Assembly (NCBI GenBank): GCA_900315835.1
Contig: ONAR01000012.1
Location: 1-58,710 of the forward strand
DNA: 58,710 bases
Direction of reading: 5' to 3'
DNA from: an uncultured Prevotella sp.
Lineage (GTDB): Bacteria; Bacteroidota; Bacteroidia; Bacteroidales; Bacteroidaceae
Below are positions 1-9,200 of the stretch, piece by piece. Every line of letters starts with the position of its first letter. Within the stretch, counting starts at the first letter, position 1. The notes under the pieces were generated by a model. The model had not been told where the DNA came from. It ran no database searches and saw only the letters and a list, made by a program, of their open reading frames with translations. The translations under genes and the position numbers were made by a program.

Positions 1-48
1 TGAAATCCGCGTTATCCGCGTGAGAAACTTACTGCGCTTACGCTAATC

Positions 49-296
49 GCGCTGATGTGTGGGAAAAATGCCATACCAAGGGTTGGTGGCCGGCACCAGC
101 CGCCGGTGTTGCGGGCGTGTCTCCATCTGCGAGATTAGCGCTGATGTGTGGGAAAAATGCCATACCAAGGGTTGGTGGCCGGCACCAGGCCGGCCACTAC
201 ACTGGATGAAATCGGTCGTCAAAGTGGTTGGTGGCCGGCACAAGACCGGCCACTACACTGGATGAAAATCGTACGTCAACGTGGTTGGTGGATGAA
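49..296. repeat. nested direct and inverted repeats downstream of nqrF
   Basis: A 51-base segment at 49-99 recurs exactly at 138-188, 89 bases later. A shorter unit beginning GTTGGTGGCCGGCAC starts at 82, 171 and 227, with a truncated copy at 284. Two copies contain perfect 8-bp inverted arms, GTGGCCGG and CCGGCCAC, at 175-182/190-197 and 231-238/246-253. The repeats fill the gap up to the nqrF stop at 301. No reading frame here looks real. The arms could end the nqr transcript, but there is no T-run. The origin is unknown; tandem slippage or a miniature intergenic repeat family are both possible. Bases 1-48 hold nothing I recognise. Confidence 0.85.
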
Positions 297-300
297 AGGA

Positions 301-1569
301 TTACCCGAAGTTGTCGTACATGATGCTCTCGGGCTCCACGCCAAGGCTGTCGAGATAATCGGTGACGGTCTTGATGAGCATGGGTGGGCCGCAGAGGTAG
401 TACTCACAGTCCTCGGGCGCATCGTGGTCCTTGAGGTAGGTGTCGCGCACGCAGTTGACGGCGAAACCGGCATAGTACTTCACGCCGGCGGCATCGGCCT
501 TGGGATCGGGACGGTCGAGCGAGAGGTGCATGTGGAAGTTGGGGAACTCCTTCTCCAGCTCCCAGAAGTCCTCGAGGAAGAAGGCCTCTGACAGCGAGCG
601 GGCACCGTAGAAGAAGTGCATCTCGCGGTCGCGGCAGTTGATTTGGCGCGTCATATACATGATCTGCGAGCGCAGCGGAGCCATGCCGGCGCCACCGCCA
701 ATCCAAATCATCTCACGCTTGCTGTTGAACTTCGGATGGAAGTCGCCGTAGGGGCCGCTCATCCTCACCTTGTCGCCCGGTTTGAGCGAGAAGATGTAAG
801 ACGAACCGATGCCGGTGGGCACATCCTGGAATCCTACCTGCGGACGCGGCAGGAACGGCGTCGAGGCGATGCGCACGGTGAGCGTGATGATGTCGCCCTC
901 GGCCGGATAGTTGGCCATGGAGTAAGCGCGGATGGTGGGCTCGGGGTTGTGGGCCTTGAGCGAGAAGATGTTGAACTTCTTCCATGCGCCGATATATTCG
1001 TCACCGATGAGCGACTTGTCGAAGTCCTTGTCGTAGTCGATGGTGTCGTAGGCAGGGATGTAAATCTGAGCGTAGGAGCCGGGGATGAAGTCCATGTGCT
1101 CGCCCGGCGGCAGGGCCACCTTGAACTCCTTGATGAAACTCGACACGTTGTTGTTGCTGATGACGGTGCACTCCCACTCCTTGACGTTGAGAATGGCGTC
1201 GCTCACCTTGACGCTGAGGTCGCCCTTGACCTTGGTCTGACAGCCGAGGCGCCAGTGATTCTTGATTTCCTTGCGCGTGAAGTGGCCTTTCTCGGTGTCG
1301 AGAATTTCTCCTCCGCCCTCAAGCACCTGCAGGCGGCACTGTCCGCAGCTGCCCTTTCCGCCGCAGGCCGACGAGAGGTGGACGCCGTTGTCGTTGAGCG
1401 TGGAGAGCAGACTGCCGCCCTGCTCCACTTCGAGCTTGCGGTCGCCGTTGATGGTGATGGTCACCTTTCCGCTCGGACTGAGGTATTTCTTAGCGATGAG
1501 CAGTATGATGACCAAGAGCAGGATGACCACCAGAAAGACTGCTATGCTTGCTGTAATGAATTGTCCCAT
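301..1569 (-). CDS. nqrF: Na+-translocating NADH:quinone reductase subunit F
   Basis: Entry subunit of the sodium-pumping NADH:quinone oxidoreductase in the inner membrane. It oxidises NADH through FAD and passes electrons to a 2Fe-2S centre. The 422-residue product has one N-terminal membrane helix (about residues 4-27) and a plant-type ferredoxin domain with Cys69, Cys75, Cys78 and Cys110 as cluster ligands. A ferredoxin-reductase module follows, with RAYSMA for flavin, GGGAGMAPLR for the nucleotide, and a C-terminal YYLCGPP motif. Length and cysteine spacing match the family. It is the last gene of nqrABCDEF, 42 bases after nqrE, and is followed only by repeats, so it ends the operon. Confidence 0.97.
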   Translation of the reverse strand: MGQFITASIAVFLVVILLLVIILLIAKKYLSPSGKVTITINGDRKLEVEQGGSLLSTLNDNGVHLSSACGGKGSCGQCRLQVLEGGGEILDTEKGHFTRKEIKNHWRLGCQTKVKGDLSVKVSDAILNVKEWECTVISNNNVSSFIKEFKVALPPGEHMDFIPGSYAQIYIPAYDTIDYDKDFDKSLIGDEYIGAWKKFNIFSLKAHNPEPTIRAYSMANYPAEGDIITLTVRIASTPFLPRPQVGFQDVPTGIGSSYIFSLKPGDKVRMSGPYGDFHPKFNSKREMIWIGGGAGMAPLRSQIMYMTRQINCRDREMHFFYGARSLSEAFFLEDFWELEKEFPNFHMHLSLDRPDPKADAAGVKYYAGFAVNCVRDTYLKDHDAPEDCEYYLCGPPMLIKTVTDYLDSLGVEPESIMYDNFG

Positions 1570-1611
1570 TGCTGAAAACTTATTACTTTTATCTTGTTGA
1601 AACTCAGATTG

Positions 1612-2238
1612 TTAAAACTTCATGCCGCTGAAGCACATCATGGCCATGGCCATCAGTCCGACGGTGATGAAGGCGATGCCCATGCCCTGTAGTGGCTTAG
1701 GCACGTCGCTGTAGTGCATCTTCTCGCGAATGGCGCCGAACATGACGATGGCCAGTGTCCAGCCGAGTCCGCTGCCCAGCGCGTAGGCCACGGCGTCGCC
1801 GAGGTTGCTGATGGCCTGAGCGTTGGTGGCGTCCATCTTGATGCGCTGCTGCATGAACAGCGATGCACCCATGATGGCGCAGTTGACGGCGATGAGGGGC
1901 AGGAAGATGCCGAGTGCGGCGTAGAGCGACGGCGAGTACTTCTCGACCGCCATCTCAACGAGCTGCACGATGCCGGCGATGATGGCGATGAAGAGGATGA
2001 AGCTGAGGTAGCTCAGGTCGACGCCCTGGATGAGGCAGTCGGGGCCGAGCACGTAGCGCTGCAGCAGGTAGTTGACGGGCTCGGTGATGAGTAGCACGAA
2101 GGTGACGGCCAAGCCGAGGCCCAGCGACGTCTTCACGTTCTTGCTTACAGCCAGGTATGAGCACATACCGAGGAAGTAGGCAAAGATCATGTTGTCAACA
2201 AAGATTGACCTAAAGAATAATGCTATTGCGTGTTCCAT
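1612..2238 (-). CDS. nqrE: Na+-translocating NADH:quinone reductase subunit E
   Basis: Integral membrane subunit of the Nqr complex with six predicted helices over 208 residues. Together with NqrD it holds an iron centre inside the membrane that relays electrons from NqrF to the flavin of NqrC. The expected cysteines are present: Cys26 in GMCSYL and Cys120 in VNCAIMG, the positions known for Vibrio NqrE. It starts 6 bases after the nqrD stop, which indicates tight co-transcription. The family is homologous to RnfA; the surrounding nqrA-F gene order identifies it as Nqr rather than Rnf. Confidence 0.97.
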   Translation of the reverse strand: MEHAIALFFRSIFVDNMIFAYFLGMCSYLAVSKNVKTSLGLGLAVTFVLLITEPVNYLLQRYVLGPDCLIQGVDLSYLSFILFIAIIAGIVQLVEMAVEKYSPSLYAALGIFLPLIAVNCAIMGASLFMQQRIKMDATNAQAISNLGDAVAYALGSGLGWTLAIVMFGAIREKMHYSDVPKPLQGMGIAFITVGLMAMAMMCFSGMKF

Positions 2239-2244
2239 CTTACT

Positions 2245-2874
2245 TTATTTCTTTTCGTCTTTAACAAAGAAGGCGCGGTTGACCCAAATGACGCATCCGA
2301 TGAGAATGAGGGCGGTACACGACATGGTCATCATGCCGTTGTTGATGTAGCCGAAGTCGTAGGCGCCCTGTGGGATGAGCTGATAGCCGAGCAGGCTGCC
2401 TCGGCCGAAGAACTCGCGGAAGGCACCGACGATGACCAGGATGGCGGCGTAGCCCAGTCCGTTGCCCAGTCCGTCGAGGAATGAGGGCCAAGGCTTGTTC
2501 ATCATGGCGAAGGCCTCGAGACGGCCCATGAGGATGCAGTTGGTGATGATCAGTCCGACGTAGACGCTCAGCTGTACGCTGACATCGTAGGCGAAGGCGC
2601 CGAGGATTTGATTGACAATGGTCACCAGCGCGGCCACCACCACGAGCTGCACGATGATGCGTATGCGCATGGGGATGGTGTTGCGGATGAGCGAGATGAT
2701 GACATTGGAGAATGCCGTGATGACGGTCACAGCCAGGCCCATGACGATGGCGGGCTTGAGCTGTGAGGTGACGGCCAGCGCACTGCAGATGCCGAGCACC
2801 TGAACCATGATGGGGTTGTTCAGATGGAGCGGCTCGATGAAGGCGGCTTTATTCTGTTTTGAAAATAAACTCAT
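2245..2874 (-). CDS. nqrD: Na+-translocating NADH:quinone reductase subunit D
   Basis: Polytopic inner-membrane subunit, 209 residues, partner of NqrE. The inverted pair of half-channel subunits shares an iron centre: Cys30 (GICSAL) and Cys113 (TNCILMG) are the matching ligands here. Hydrophobic segments run through most of the protein after a soluble N-terminus. The gene sits 64 bases downstream of nqrC, the second-largest gap in the operon, with no promoter or terminator visible in it. Paralogous to RnfE; operon context settles the assignment. Confidence 0.96.
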   Translation of the reverse strand: MSLFSKQNKAAFIEPLHLNNPIMVQVLGICSALAVTSQLKPAIVMGLAVTVITAFSNVIISLIRNTIPMRIRIIVQLVVVAALVTIVNQILGAFAYDVSVQLSVYVGLIITNCILMGRLEAFAMMNKPWPSFLDGLGNGLGYAAILVIVGAFREFFGRGSLLGYQLIPQGAYDFGYINNGMMTMSCTALILIGCVIWVNRAFFVKDEKK

Positions 2875-2938
2875 AGTCTATTGTTGGTTACATGGAGCGG
2901 GCGATGCAGCAGCGCGATTGCCCCAAGCTCCGGTTAAA

Positions 2939-3565
2939 CTATTTTGCGTTGAGGAAAGGCAGGAATTTGCCCAGTCCGCTGTGGAGCATCTCGGCCACAC
3001 CGTTTGAGGTGAGCGTGGCTCCGGTGACGGCATCGACCTGCGTGGCGGGGTCGGTGACCTTCTTCTGCACCGACAGCGCGATGCTGTTGCGGTCGCTGCC
3101 ATTGAAGAGGTGCTTGCCTTGGAATTTCTCCTGCCACTTCTGATTGTCCTTGATTTCGGCGCCGAGTCCGGCGGTCTCGCCCTCGTGGTTGAAGTAAGCG
3201 CCATAGACCGTCGACTTGTCAGCATTGACCGCAATGAGGCCGCTGATGCCGCCCCACAGGCCCATGCCTTTCATCGAGAAGACGTATTTGGTTTGTCCGT
3301 CGACGTTGCAGATGTACATCTTGCTGCCGTCAACTTCCTTCTCCTCTTTCACCACCTTATTATATGTAGCCTCGGCTGCGGCGTTGTCCAGTCCGCGGAT
3401 GTTGAGACTGTAGAGTATCTGTTTCTTCTGGTCAAGCGCCACGTTGGCCTCCTGCCTTGGCTTGAGTGCCTGATAGACGAAGGCCAGCAGGAAGGCCACG
3501 ACCACCACGATGATCGCCGAGTAGATAATCGTATATGAATTGCTGTTTGTTTTCATAGCTTGCAT
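2939..3565 (-). CDS. nqrC: Na+-translocating NADH:quinone reductase subunit C
   Basis: Subunit carrying a covalently bound FMN on the periplasmic side. One membrane helix (about residues 10-32) anchors a soluble domain. The flavinylation motif TGAT lies at residues 181-184, where Thr184 is the expected FMN-phosphothreonine site; the flavin transferase ApbE that loads it is not in this window. At 208 residues it is shorter than gamma-proteobacterial NqrC (about 255). The first Met directly abuts the nqrB stop; the Met at 3556 (MKTNSNS) is an alternative start and neither has a clear ribosome site. Homologous to RnfG. Confidence 0.95.
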   Translation of the reverse strand: MQAMKTNSNSYTIIYSAIIVVVVAFLLAFVYQALKPRQEANVALDQKKQILYSLNIRGLDNAAAEATYNKVVKEEKEVDGSKMYICNVDGQTKYVFSMKGMGLWGGISGLIAVNADKSTVYGAYFNHEGETAGLGAEIKDNQKWQEKFQGKHLFNGSDRNSIALSVQKKVTDPATQVDAVTGATLTSNGVAEMLHSGLGKFLPFLNAK

Positions 3566-4729
3566 TTATTCAGTTGCCTTAGTACGCTTAGCGCGCTTTG
3601 AGATGTTGCACTCCACGACGCAGTAGTCGATGAGCGGCGCAATCATGTTGCCGAAGAAGATGGCGAGCATCATGCCCTCGGGATAGCCGGGGTTCTTGAC
3701 GCGGATGAGCACGGCCATGACGCCGATGAGGAAGCCGTAGATCCACTTACCGGTCTCGGTGCGGGCCGAGGTGACGGGGTCGGTGGCCATGAATACGGCG
3801 CCGAAGCAGAAGCCGCCGAGGATGAGCTGCTCCCACCAGGCGATGGGCGTGGCACCGGTGGCGTGGAAGATGGCACCCATCACGCTGCCGCCGACAAACA
3901 CGCTGAGCATGGTCTTCCAGCTGGCGATGCCGGTGAAGAGCAGGATGAGCGCTCCGATGGCAATGGCGATGACCGATGTCTCACCGATGGATCCGGGCAT
4001 CAGACCGGTAATCATGTTGCAGATGCTCGTATCGACGGGCGTGCCTTGGGCGATGTGGGCCAGCGGCGTGGCCATCGTGAAGCCGTCGGGCAGCGTGTTG
4101 CCGAGGCCGAAGATGCTCTCGCGGGCAATCCAAACGGTGTCGCCCGTCATGGCCTTGGGATAGGAGAAGAACAGGAACATGCGGGCGCCGATGGCCACGT
4201 TGAAGATGTTCATGCCCGTGCCGCCGAAGATCTCCTTGCAGAAGATGACGGAGAAGGCGCAGGCCAGCGCGAGAATCCACAGCGGTGTGGTGACGGGAAT
4301 GATCATCGGGATGATGATGCCCGTGACGAGGTAGCCCTCCTGAATCTCCTCACCTTTCCACTGTGCCCAGGCGAACTCGATGCCCAGACCGACGATGTAG
4401 CTCACCAGTATCTTGGGCAATACGGCGAGAAAGCCGAAACCGAACAGCGCCCAGAACGAGGCACCCTCGAGGGCGTTGGCGGCGGCATAGTTCTGATAGC
4501 CCACATTGTACATGCCGAACAGCAGGGCCGGCAGCAGGGCAATGACGACGAAGCTCATCATGCGCTTAGAGTCGAAGGCGTCATGGATGGAGGCGCCGCT
4601 GGCCGACGTGGTATTCGGCACGAAGAGGAACGACTCGAAACCGTCGTACAGGCTCTTCAGCGCATGCAGCTTGCCGCCTTGCTCGAAGTTGGGCTTTATC
4701 TTATCGAAATAATTCTTTAATGCACTCAT
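3566..4729 (-). CDS. nqrB: Na+-translocating NADH:quinone reductase subunit B
   Basis: Large membrane subunit, 387 residues and about ten helices, believed from work on Vibrio to hold the sodium path, riboflavin and a second covalent FMN. The FMN attachment motif is visible as ATPLA near residue 220, inside DGFTMATPLAHIAQG. A soluble N-terminal stretch of about 55 residues precedes the first helix. It begins 45 bases after nqrA and abuts nqrC. Homologous to RnfD but longer and in Nqr context. Confidence 0.96.
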   Translation of the reverse strand: MSALKNYFDKIKPNFEQGGKLHALKSLYDGFESFLFVPNTTSASGASIHDAFDSKRMMSFVVIALLPALLFGMYNVGYQNYAAANALEGASFWALFGFGFLAVLPKILVSYIVGLGIEFAWAQWKGEEIQEGYLVTGIIIPMIIPVTTPLWILALACAFSVIFCKEIFGGTGMNIFNVAIGARMFLFFSYPKAMTGDTVWIARESIFGLGNTLPDGFTMATPLAHIAQGTPVDTSICNMITGLMPGSIGETSVIAIAIGALILLFTGIASWKTMLSVFVGGSVMGAIFHATGATPIAWWEQLILGGFCFGAVFMATDPVTSARTETGKWIYGFLIGVMAVLIRVKNPGYPEGMMLAIFFGNMIAPLIDYCVVECNISKRAKRTKATE

Positions 4730-4774
4730 TTGAAGTAAACTCTATTTTTTGTATGATTACACGTCGATGTGTGG

Positions 4775-6124
4775 CTAAGCGTTTTCTTTGCGCAGCGTGT
4801 CAAGTCCCTCGCGCACAATCTGTTGCAGCGGAAGTTTTGAACTGTCGACAAACTCGGCCAACGCGAAGTCCTCAGGTGCCACCTCGTAGATGCCGAGTTG
4901 CTCCTGCTTGTCGATGTCGCCGGCGATGATGGCCTTGATGAGGTACTCGCCGTAGATGTCCATCGGCAGCACCTTGTCGTATTCACCGCTCATAATCATG
5001 TGGCGCTCACCGCCCTTGATGCGTGCGTCGAGGTCGTACTGGCGATGGGGCATGAGCCACGAGAGGTAGCTGCGGCTGACGGAGAACTGCCTGGTGCGCG
5101 GCATGATCCAGCCCAGCACCTCGTCGGCATTGTCGCCTTCGGGTATGGCCGTCACCTCTGAGGTGTGGGCGCCGAGGTAACCCTCGAGCGTGTCCTTGCG
5201 GCCGGTGAGCGGGTTGCCGTTGATCAGACGCACGTGGTCGGTGGCCTTCAGCCGGTCGCCGAGGATGTCCTTCAGCGGTGTGCCGACGACGACATCGGTG
5301 TAGGCGGGGTCTTTGACCTGACTGCCAGCCACGGCAATGGTGCGCGTCATGTCGACCTTGCCTGTGAGAAAGAGGCGGCCGATGAAGATGACCGTGGTGG
5401 GGTCAACGGTCCATACAATACGGTTCTTGTTCATCGGCTCGATGTGGTTGATTTGAACACCAACGTTGCCGGCCGGACAGGGACCGTCGAAGACATTGAG
5501 ATCGATGTCCTTGACTTCGGTCAGCGTGGGCGCCGTCTGCCTGGCACCGACGCCGAGATGCACCGGAGCAATGCGTGAGAGCGCTTTCAAACCTGTGGTG
5601 AAAGCCTGCTCGTTGCCTTTCAGCTCCACTTCGAAATCGCAGGCCAGCGGCATATCGCGCAGCGCGGAAACGAAGATGCCCTTCGGCTGAGTACTTGGAA
5701 GGGTACTCACCGCGTAGGGCAGCTGATTGATGAAGCCGAACAGACCGGCCTCAAGGATTTTGTTTTTCACTGACTCCCCGTCCATCTGAGCGGGGTCGGT
5801 TTTGCCGAAGTCGTGGTACTGTTGCTGGGCATCGGCTGTCACCTTAACGAAAAGTACCTTGCGGCGCTCGCCTCTGACGATGGCACTCACCGTGCCGCTC
5901 ACCGGAGACGCAAAACGCACGTCGGGGCATGCCTTGTTGTAGAACAGTGGTTCGCCTGCCAGCACCCGGTCGCCTTCCTTGACGCAGACCTTCGGCGTGA
6001 CTCCTGGAAAATCGGACGGCGAGAGCGCGTACTCTGCCGACGGCTTCACCGCGAACTTCTCTTCACTGGCCTTGCCCACGAGGTTAATGTTTAAGCCTTT
6101 GCGCAACTTAAATACATTTGCCAT
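4775..6124 (-). CDS. nqrA: Na+-translocating NADH:quinone reductase subunit A
   Basis: Cytoplasmic peripheral subunit of the Nqr pump, 449 residues, first gene of the operon. No membrane helix is present. The N-terminal half carries the RnfC-like barrel-sandwich fold with the typical PSFDEFPGV-like region (here LSPSDFPGVTPKVCVKEGD), and NqrA lacks the ferredoxin cysteine motifs of RnfC, as here. The ATG at 6124 begins MANVFKLRKGLNINLVG, matching the family start. A Bacteroidetes -7 box lies about 65 bases upstream on the minus strand, giving a leader of roughly 60 bases. Confidence 0.96.
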   Translation of the reverse strand: MANVFKLRKGLNINLVGKASEEKFAVKPSAEYALSPSDFPGVTPKVCVKEGDRVLAGEPLFYNKACPDVRFASPVSGTVSAIVRGERRKVLFVKVTADAQQQYHDFGKTDPAQMDGESVKNKILEAGLFGFINQLPYAVSTLPSTQPKGIFVSALRDMPLACDFEVELKGNEQAFTTGLKALSRIAPVHLGVGARQTAPTLTEVKDIDLNVFDGPCPAGNVGVQINHIEPMNKNRIVWTVDPTTVIFIGRLFLTGKVDMTRTIAVAGSQVKDPAYTDVVVGTPLKDILGDRLKATDHVRLINGNPLTGRKDTLEGYLGAHTSEVTAIPEGDNADEVLGWIMPRTRQFSVSRSYLSWLMPHRQYDLDARIKGGERHMIMSGEYDKVLPMDIYGEYLIKAIIAGDIDKQEQLGIYEVAPEDFALAEFVDSSKLPLQQIVREGLDTLRKENA

Positions 6125-6190
6125 AGCGTTGATGATAAATATTGTAATGTATGATTCTTAGTCAGAAGAGACATGATGTTTATCTGACTG

Positions 6191-6198
6191 CAAATTTA
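6191..6198 (-). promoter_or_regulatory. nqr operon -7 promoter box
   Basis: On the minus strand this reads TAAATTTG, an exact TAnnTTTG match to the Bacteroidetes -7 element. No good -33 TTTG is seen. It would start nqrA transcription near 6187, about 60 bases before the ATG, and is back to back with the tamB promoter. Confidence 0.6.
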
Positions 6199-6236
6199 AA
6201 CAAAAATTATATGATAATTGAGAAAATAGCCGATTT

Positions 6237-6269
6237 TTGTCAGTTTCCCACCACTTTTTCTTAATTTTG
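6237..6269 (+). promoter_or_regulatory. tamB promoter (TTG, 22 bases, TAATTTTG)
   Basis: TAATTTTG at 6262-6269 matches TAnnTTTG exactly, and TTTTTG ending at 6239 can serve as the -33 element, 22 bases upstream. Transcription would begin close to 6273-6276. This places the box inside the first codons of the longest open frame and argues that tamB really starts at TTG 6276. Confidence 0.55.
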
Positions 6270-6275
6270 CAGCTA

Positions 6276-9200
6276 TTGAAGAAGGTCAGACACATCATCA
6301 ACTACACGATATGGAGCCTCGTTGGGCTCTATCTCGCGCTCATCGCCGTGGTCAACATCCCCATGACGCAGCATTTTATTGGTGATGCGGTAGCCTCGGC
6401 GCTGTCGCGGAAATTCGGAACGACGGTGAGCGTGGGGCGCGTCAGCCTCGGCTTTTTCAACCGTATCATCATCGACGACGTGAGCATGCTCGACCAGCAG
6501 CAGCACCATCTCTTCCGCGCCACGAGGCTGTCGGCCAAATTCAGCTATCTCGACCTGATGCAGGGGCGCTTCACCATCGTCTCGGCGCAGATCTTCGGCA
6601 TGGACGCCAACCTCTACAAAGCCACCGCGCAGAGCAAGCCCAATTATCAGTTTTTCATCGACTCGCTGTCCTCGAAGGATACCACCCAGCACAAGCCCCT
6701 CTATCTCAACATCAACAGCCTTATCCTACGCCGCGGTAAGATAGCTTACAATCAATTGGATGCGCCTAAGCGTCAGGGCTTTGACACGCATCATTTAAGC
6801 ATTACTGACATCAGTTCCCACGTCATGATCCACGTGATGGGCGACGACTCGTTGGGCGTCAGCCTGCGCAATCTCACGCTGAACGAAGGCTCCGGACTGC
6901 AGCTCACGGGTTTGCGGCTGAGGGCGATGGTCACGCCCAAATCCGTCAGTCTGAACGACTTCCGGCTCTCCCTGCCCCACTCCGAGATTCTGATTCCCAG
7001 CATCGCCGGCACCTATCACAAGCCACAGACGCTGCCGTCGCTCGCGCTGCGCGGTCGGCTGGAGGAGTCGCACGTCTATCTCCCCGACCTCGCGTGGCTC
7101 ATTCCCGCGCTCAAGGACAAGCCGCAGCAGGTGGTGGTCAACTCGCGGTTTACCGTCAAAGACCAGTTGCTCACAGTCGGCCGTCTCTCCGCCTCACTCG
7201 TCAAGCGCGGCTTCAAACCTTCGATGAAGTCGCCCGGCAACATGCGGCTGGAGGTCAGCGGCGACGTGGCAATGGTGAAGCGCAATCCGCGCTGGCATGC
7301 AACCATTCGTCAGCTGAGCATCGACGGCGAGGGCATGCAACTCATTGCCGGTCACGTGCCCGATGCGCTGACACGGCTCAATGACCTCAGCTTCCGCGGA
7401 AATGCCTCGGGCAGAGGCGGCAATGACATGGCCGTAGGCGGTCATCTCGTCTTCGGTGCGGGTGAGGCAAAGCTCGCCCTAAACAAGACCGGCGACCTGA
7501 TCAAGGGCTTTATCAACACCGACGGCTTCAGCATCGGCCGCGTGCTCAACAACGATAAACTCGGGCTCATCGCGGCGCGCATCAACGGCGAAGGCAACCT
7601 CAAGCAGAAGCATTTTGCCGTCAAAGGCCACATCGGCCGCATCGACTACAACGGCTACAGCTACCGCAACATCACCGCCGACGCCCAGGCCGACGGCAAG
7701 CGTTATGCGGGCAAACTGAGCATCAACGACCCCAACGCCGACGCCTCGGTTGAGGGCATTGTCGACTTGGAGCAGGCTATCCACCGTATTCATTTAACGG
7801 CTGATATCAACCATATTACGCCGTCTCGGTTGAAGTTGTTTACAGGCAAGTTAGCCGACGCCGATTACCGCGCCAGCCTCTCGGCCAACATCAGCGGCAA
7901 CGACCTCAACCATGCCACGGGCGAAGTCAATGTCAACCGCTTCAGCATGGCGTCGGCCACGCAGTCGTATGCGCTCGATTCCTTGCGGCTCAAGGCCGGA
8001 ACGACCGCCAAAGGCCACTACGTCGTGATGCACAGCGACTTCGGCAGCGGCCTGCTCTACGGACCTTTCGACTACCGGTCGTTGGCGCAGTCGGTGGAGA
8101 ACGTCATCGTCAGGAAGCTGCCCAGCATCGTCCATCTCGTGCCCTTCCGATACCGTCCGGTCAGTGGCGGCGGCTTCTCGGTGGCCGCAGTCATTCACAA
8201 AGCCGACTGGGCAAAGGCGTTCTTTAATATTCCCGTTCAATTGGCTGATACCCTAAGGCTTACGGCACAGGTCAGTGCGCAGGGCAACACCGTCGACGCC
8301 CAGCTCCGCGCCCCTTGCCTGTACTATGGCGACCGCGAGCTGCGCAATGTCTCGGCCCTCGTTGAGACCATCGACGGCAAACTCCACGCCAAAGCGGCCC
8401 TGCGCAATATGGTGACGGCAGCGCGCGGTACCGACCTGTCGCTCGACATGTTGGCAGGCAACGACCAACTGCAGGCCTCGCTCGACTTCGACAACCACGC
8501 CACCGCGCAGCGCTTCCATGGGCAACTGCGGTCGCAGGTATCGTTCGACGAGACGGCTGATGACCATTCCGAAGCTGTCCTGGAGCTGCTCCGCTCCCAA
8601 TTCCACGTCGGCGACACGCTGTTTGAGATACGACCCTCTACACTGACTTACAGCAAGAAGCATCTGGCCGTCAACAACTTCTATGTTGGTTCCGACCATC
8701 AGAGCATCCGGCTCGACGGCGTCGCATCGGCCAGTCCCAACGATTCCATCACCGCCACGCTCAATCATGTCAACGTGCCCTATATCCTCAATCTCGTCAA
8801 CTTCCATTCGGTCGACTTCGGCGGCGCCGTGACCGGCTTTGCCCACATCAAGCAGCTCTTCGACAAGCCCGACATCGGGAGTCAACTGCGTGTGGATAAC
8901 TTCATGTTGGAAGGCGGCCGCCTCGGCACCCTCTTCGCCAATGCCCGTTGGAACACCAGCCTCGGACAGATTGACATCGATGCCGAAGCACGCGACACAG
9001 TTGGCAATAACCCATTGACTATCAAGCCGCACACGACCATCGTTAAAGGCTACGTCTCGCCCAAGCGCGGCGACATCGACCTCGATATGCAGCTCCATGA
9101 GACGCGCGCCGAGTTTGTCGGCAACATCTGCTCCAGTTTCCTCGACAACTTCAATGTCTCGGCCTCGGGCAACCTGCGGCTGTGGGGTTCGCTGAAGAAA

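Noticed and set aside
1-300. CRISPR array
   Set aside because: Repeats are long, overlap each other and have irregular spacing without unique spacers.
616-1575. Plus-strand frame of 319 codons over nqrF
   Set aside because: Antisense shadow; nqrF shows all cofactor motifs.
3863-4720. Plus-strand frame of 285 codons over nqrB
   Set aside because: Composition is Gly/Glu/Asp/His noise and nqrB is certain.
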